Source of the DNA: Lachnospiraceae bacterium
Lineage (GTDB): Bacteria; Bacillota; Clostridia; Lachnospirales; Lachnospiraceae
NCBI GenBank assembly: GCA_900767585.1
Contig: CAAFZP010000063.1
Span: 12,318-76,317, forward strand
Reading direction: 5' to 3'
DNA: 64,000 bases
The position numbers and the translations under genes were made by a program. Shown here piece by piece: positions 60,298 to 64,000 of this stretch (positions are counted from its first letter, which is position 1; every line of letters starts with the position of its first letter). The notes under the pieces were generated by a model. That model made no database searches and was not told the DNA's origin. It saw only the letters and a list, made by a program, of their open reading frames with translations.

Positions 60298-61794
60298 ATG
60301 GCGATTAAAATTATCATGTTAGTAATATTTTTTGGAGTGATGATCGGTGTCGGCGTATACTGCCGGAGGCATGCGACCGATGTCAATGGATTTGTATTAG
60401 GTGGAAGAAATGTTGGACCATGGCTGACTGCATTTGCATACGGAACTTCATACTTTTCGGCGGTTATCTTCATCGGATATGCGGGACAGTTCGGATGGAA
60501 GTTCGGTCTTGCTTCCACATGGATCGGTCTTGGAAATGCATTTATCGGTTCCCTGCTTGCATGGAATGTACTTGGCAGACGGACGAGAACAATGAGCCAG
60601 CATTTAGAGAGTAAGACAATGCCGGAATTCTTCGGTGTCCGGTTTGATTCGAAGATGCTTAAGATCTTAGCATCCTTGATTGTATTTGTATTCCTGATTC
60701 CGTATACAGCATCGCTTTATAACGGACTTTCAAGATTGTTTGGGATGGCGTTTCATCTGGATTATACAGTCTGCATCGTCGTGATGGCAGTGCTTACCGG
60801 AATCTATGTGATCGCAGGCGGTTACATGGCAACAGCCATCAATGATTTTATTCAGGGATGTATCATGATCATCGGAATCATCGCGGTCATTGCATCAGTA
60901 TTAAAATCAAATGGTGGATTCATGCAGGCAATCGATGCATTGGCACGAGTAGAGGATGCGCAGGCAACATCCACACCGGGTGCATTTGCATCGTTCTTCG
61001 GACCGGATCCTTTTGGACTTCTGTGTGTTGTGATCCTGACATCACTTGGCACATGGGGACTTCCTCAGATGGTACAGAAGTTCTATGCGATCAAGGATGA
61101 GAAGTCAATCGGAAAAGGAACCTTAATATCCACAATCTTCGCAATCATTGTAGCTGGTGGCTGTTATTTCCTCGGTGGTTTCGGCAGACTGTATGATATC
61201 GACATCGCGGCACAGGGCTATGATGCGATTATCCCGGCGATGATCGAGAAGCTGTCTCCGTTTTTGATCGCGGTTGTTGTAATCCTGGTACTTTCTGCAT
61301 CCATGTCGACATTATCGTCACTGGTGCTCGCATCTTCTTCGACACTGACGCTGGATATGATCCGTGGCACGATCGTGAAGGAGATGACAGAGAAGAAACA
61401 GGTATTTATCATGCGTATCTTCATCGTTGTATTTATTGCAATCTCCGCAGTAATCGCGGTTGTACAGTATAAGAGCGGCGTGACATTTATCGCACAGCTT
61501 ATGGGTATTTCGTGGGGCGCACTTGCAGGCGCATTCCTTGCACCGTTTATCTACAGCCTGTACTGGAAGGGCGTGACGAAGGCTGCCGTGCTTGTGAACT
61601 TCCTGTTCGGCAGTGGCATCATGGTAGCGAATATGCTCGCAAGAGCATCATTCCCAACCATATTGCAGTCGCCGATCAACTGTGGTGCATTTGCAATGCT
61701 TGCCGGACTTCTCATCGTGCCGGTTGTGAGCCTTATCACACCGAAGCTTTCCGATGAGAAGAAACAGGCGGTATTTTCCTGCTATGAAAAATAA
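60298..61794 (+). CDS. Sodium:solute symporter (SSS family)
   Basis: 498 residues with about 13 predicted membrane helices, in the LeuT-fold SSS family. GGRNVGPWLTAFAYGTSYFSAVIFIGYAGQFGW near helix 1-2 and TWGLPQMVQKFYAIKDEKSIGKG (the family signature region) support this. SMSTLSSLVLASSSTLTLD matches the sodium-site region. It most resembles PutP/PanF-type carriers but the solute cannot be assigned. AAAGGAGAG precedes the ATG. It lies between a terminator and a lipoprotein gene. Confidence 0.92.
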   Translation: MAIKIIMLVIFFGVMIGVGVYCRRHATDVNGFVLGGRNVGPWLTAFAYGTSYFSAVIFIGYAGQFGWKFGLASTWIGLGNAFIGSLLAWNVLGRRTRTMSQHLESKTMPEFFGVRFDSKMLKILASLIVFVFLIPYTASLYNGLSRLFGMAFHLDYTVCIVVMAVLTGIYVIAGGYMATAINDFIQGCIMIIGIIAVIASVLKSNGGFMQAIDALARVEDAQATSTPGAFASFFGPDPFGLLCVVILTSLGTWGLPQMVQKFYAIKDEKSIGKGTLISTIFAIIVAGGCYFLGGFGRLYDIDIAAQGYDAIIPAMIEKLSPFLIAVVVILVLSASMSTLSSLVLASSSTLTLDMIRGTIVKEMTEKKQVFIMRIFIVVFIAISAVIAVVQYKSGVTFIAQLMGISWGALAGAFLAPFIYSLYWKGVTKAAVLVNFLFGSGIMVANMLARASFPTILQSPINCGAFAMLAGLLIVPVVSLITPKLSDEKKQAVFSCYEK

Positions 61795-61857
61795 GTTCTA
61801 AACAGAGGATTTGCGCATAGGCTATATAGAAACCAAGTTGTACGAGAGGACGGCAGC

Positions 61858-62328
61858 ATGAGAACACGACAAACGGCGCTTCGCATGATCGTACTTTCAT
61901 TTTTACTTGTGGGATGCATGTGTATCTTCGCGGCCTGTGCAAAATCAGAGAAGAAGGCTTCGGCTGCGGGGGTATACCATCTGTATTCCATGGAGTCGGA
62001 CGGGGACAGCTATTCTCACGACGATATCGTGTCATATGGGCTGGATTCCATGGCACTTACGTTGTATGCGGATGGCACGGCAAGCCTTGGCTTCGGAGAG
62101 GAGACAGAGCAGTTTCAATGGAAGGAAGGCATGCTTTATTCGGATGATGAGGAGATTGCTTTTACCGTGGAAAATGGAATGCTCACCGTATCAATGGATA
62201 CAGAAAGCATGGTTTTCGAGCGGGTGAAAGATGCACCGGAGAAGATGGAAGTCCAGAACCCGGAAGAAACAACCGGCACCCCGACAGACGATACGGAAGT
62301 GTCCGGAACGGATTTTCCGCAGCAGTAG
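61858..62328 (+). CDS. Putative lipoprotein
   Basis: 156 residues. A lipoprotein signal peptide with two possible lipobox cysteines (LLVGC and IFAAC) is followed by a small beta-rich domain (GVYHLYSMESDGDSYSHDDIVSYG...ALTLYADGTASLGFGEETEQFQWKEG) and a disordered acidic tail. The repeated strand pattern resembles lipocalin-like small outer-face domains of Clostridia. Function unknown. A strong terminator follows it. Confidence 0.75.
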   Translation: MRTRQTALRMIVLSFLLVGCMCIFAACAKSEKKASAAGVYHLYSMESDGDSYSHDDIVSYGLDSMALTLYADGTASLGFGEETEQFQWKEGMLYSDDEEIAFTVENGMLTVSMDTESMVFERVKDAPEKMEVQNPEETTGTPTDDTEVSGTDFPQQ

Positions 62329-62358
62329 ATACGAGCAGCCCGGACTGAAAAGAGAATA

Positions 62359-62420
62359 AAAAAGGCAGTTGATTTCCGCGTAAAATACGTCCGGAAAACC
62401 AATTGCCTTTCTTTTTATGT
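62359..62420 (+). terminator. Long Rho-independent terminator
   Basis: AAAGGCAGTTG...CAATTGCCTTT with inner pairs TCCG/CGGA and CGT/ACG, followed by CTTTTTATG. It separates the lipoprotein from ppdK. Confidence 0.8.
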
Positions 62421-62479
62421 TTTTTTATGGCGATTTTACTAAATATTTATAAAAATGCCTTTATCAATTGTGGAAATTA

Positions 62480-62488
62480 TGTTATAAT
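62480..62488 (+). promoter_or_regulatory. Extended -10 promoter of ppdK
   Basis: TGTTATAAT fits the TGnTATAAT extended -10; no good -35 is at 17 bases (TTTATC). It lies about 75 bases before ppdK. Confidence 0.55.
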
Positions 62489-62561
62489 TTTTTGCAGTGT
62501 GATGGGGACGTGCCATAGTCTGCTATCGCAGAAATTTGATTACTTAGGAGGTATATGACAA

Positions 62562-64000
62562 ATGGCAAACAAGTGGGTTTATATGTTTAGCGAAGGCGAC
62601 ATGACCATGCGTAATCTTCTTGGTGGTAAGGGTGCCAACCTTGCAGAGATGACAACAATTGGTCTTCCGGTACCACAGGGATTCACAATTACAACAGAAG
62701 CTTGTACACAGTACTATGAGGATGGTCGTAAGATTAATGATGAGATCATGGCTCAGGCTATGGAAGGTGTTAAGAAGATGGAGGAGATCAACGGCAAGAA
62801 GTTTGGCGATCTCAAGAATCCATTGCTTGTTTCTGTACGTTCAGGTGCCAGAGCTTCTATGCCTGGTATGATGGATACAATCCTGAACCTCGGTTTGAAC
62901 GACGAGGTAGTTGCAGCTATGATCGCTGGTAACCCAGATCCAGCATTCGAGCGTTTCGTATATGATTCTTACAGACGTTTCATCCAGATGTTCTCAGACG
63001 TTGTTATGGAAGTTGGTAAGAAGTACTTCGAGCAGCTGATCGACAAGATGAAGGAAGAGAAGGGTGTTAAGTTCGACGTTGAGCTTACAGCAGCAGATCT
63101 TAAGACTCTTGCAGAGCAGTTCAAGGCTGAGTACAAGAATCAGCTTGGTACAGACTTCCCTTCAGATCCTGTAGAGCAGTTGAAGCTTGCTATCGAGGCA
63201 GTATTCCGTTCATGGGATAACCCTCGTGCAAACGTATACAGAAGAGATAACGATATCCCTTATTCATGGGGTACAGCCGTTAACGTAATGCCTATGGTAT
63301 TCGGTAACCTGAACAACGAGTCTGGTACAGGTGTTGCATTTACTCGTGACCCTGCAACAGGTGAGAAGAAGCTTATGGGTGAGTTCCTTATCAACGCACA
63401 GGGCGAGGACGTAGTTGCCGGTGTTCGTACACCAATGCCAATCGCTCAGATGGAGCAGGAATTCCCAGAAGCATATGCTGAGTTCATCAAGGTTTGTGAG
63501 ACTCTTGAGAATCACTACCATGACATGCAGGATATGGAGTTTACAGTAGAGAACAAGAAGTTATACATGCTTCAGTGCCGTAATGGTAAGAGAACTGCTC
63601 CAGCAGCTCTTAAGATTGCATGTGACCTTGTTGATGAAGGACATAAGACAGAAGAAGAAGCAGTAGCTATGATCGATCCTCGTAACTTAGATACACTTCT
63701 TCATCCACAGTTTGATGCAGCAGCATTAAAAGCAGCTACACCAATCGGAAAAGGTTTAGGAGCTTCTCCTGGAGCAGCTTGTGGTAAGATCGTATTCACA
63801 GCAGAAGATGCAGAAGCTTGGAACGCTCGCGGAGAGAAAGTTGTACTTGTTCGTCTTGAGACATCTCCAGAAGATATCACAGGTATGAAAGCTTCCCAGG
63901 GTATCTTAACTGTTCGTGGTGGTATGACATCTCACGCAGCCGTAGTTGCACGTGGTATGGGTACCTGCTGTGTATCCGGATGTGGCGATATCGCTATGGA
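62562..64000 (+). CDS. ppdK: Pyruvate, phosphate dikinase, 3'-truncated by window edge
   Basis: PPDK interconverts pyruvate, ATP and phosphate with phosphoenolpyruvate, AMP and pyrophosphate; many gut Clostridia use it in glycolysis. 479 residues are visible. They include the nucleotide-binding domain (MFSEGDMTMRNLLGGKGANLAEMTTIGLPVPQGFTITTEACTQYY, LVSVRSGARASMPGMMDTILNLG, SGTGVAFTRDPATGEKKLMGEFLINAQGEDVVAG) and the phosphohistidine domain GGMTSHAAVVARGMG with H458. The PEP/pyruvate barrel would follow outside the window. ATG 62562 lies nine bases after TAGGAGGT. Codon use is strongly biased to U/A-ending forms, as in highly expressed genes. Confidence 0.97.
   Translation, partial: MANKWVYMFSEGDMTMRNLLGGKGANLAEMTTIGLPVPQGFTITTEACTQYYEDGRKINDEIMAQAMEGVKKMEEINGKKFGDLKNPLLVSVRSGARASMPGMMDTILNLGLNDEVVAAMIAGNPDPAFERFVYDSYRRFIQMFSDVVMEVGKKYFEQLIDKMKEEKGVKFDVELTAADLKTLAEQFKAEYKNQLGTDFPSDPVEQLKLAIEAVFRSWDNPRANVYRRDNDIPYSWGTAVNVMPMVFGNLNNESGTGVAFTRDPATGEKKLMGEFLINAQGEDVVAGVRTPMPIAQMEQEFPEAYAEFIKVCETLENHYHDMQDMEFTVENKKLYMLQCRNGKRTAPAALKIACDLVDEGHKTEEEAVAMIDPRNLDTLLHPQFDAAALKAATPIGKGLGASPGAACGKIVFTAEDAEAWNARGEKVVLVRLETSPEDITGMKASQGILTVRGGMTSHAAVVARGMGTCCVSGCGDIAM

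Noticed and set aside
1..64000. CRISPR array, tRNA or rRNA genes
   Set aside because: No regularly spaced direct repeats and no tRNA cloverleaf or rRNA sequence were recognised by eye; a tRNAscan or CRISPR finder run would settle it.

Overview
This is a Gram-positive Clostridia chromosome segment, most likely Lachnospiraceae (cluster XIVa). The basis is gene content and style: purine-rich AGGAGG ribosome sites, sigma-A promoters, single-chain PurL, glyQS-type glycyl-tRNA synthetase, pyruvate phosphate dikinase, acyl-ACP thioesterase and DUF1846/DUF1848 genes. The exact genus cannot be fixed from the sequence alone. No tRNA, rRNA or CRISPR array was recognised. No gene-free stretch exceeds 300 bases.

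Region 1 (1 to about 13,600) is an AT-rich accessory island that looks like a defence locus. It holds a methyltransferase-like gene with a DUF1848 gene, a small helix-turn-helix protein, and a type I restriction-modification operon hsdR-hsdM-hsdS whose specificity locus is built for inversion. One promoter-proximal half hsdS, one silent inverted C-terminal half, a tyrosine recombinase and one complete hsdS are arranged around four copies of the same 15-bp site. The sites lie in alternating orientation and at the same codon phase, so four HsdS proteins can be built. RhuM-family, HTH and ORF6N-PLD genes follow, with conspicuous palindromes.

Region 2 (13,670 to 26,900) returns to housekeeping-like base composition. 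It has a DECH helicase with two membrane segments, sucrose utilisation (scrB, scrK), a chimeric HPr/PfkB gene remnant, truA, an SPFH/ribbon-helix-helix pair bracketed by a 46-bp repeat, DUF1648, a DUF2207-like protein with LemA, a SulP transporter, pyrE and an unlisted 49-residue membrane protein.

Region 3 (27,100 to 36,000) concerns surface and signalling. It has a large SpaA/VaFE surface protein with an NlpC/P60-like N-terminus, a divergent GGDEF-EAL protein opposite a CheX-like/CheY pair, and two tandem aspartoacylase-like proteins with missing zinc ligands.

Region 4 (36,000 to 64,000) is mostly core metabolism and information processing: purL, an rRNA methyltransferase, cysK with an Fe-S-type Rrf2 regulator, a GH3 enzyme, an SbcD/YhaN-like pair, acyl-ACP thioesterase, cdd, an M16 peptidase, era, a DUF1846 gene, potABCD with unusual PotA and PotD, recO, glyQS, a sodium:solute symporter, a lipoprotein and the 5' part of ppdK, which runs off the right edge.
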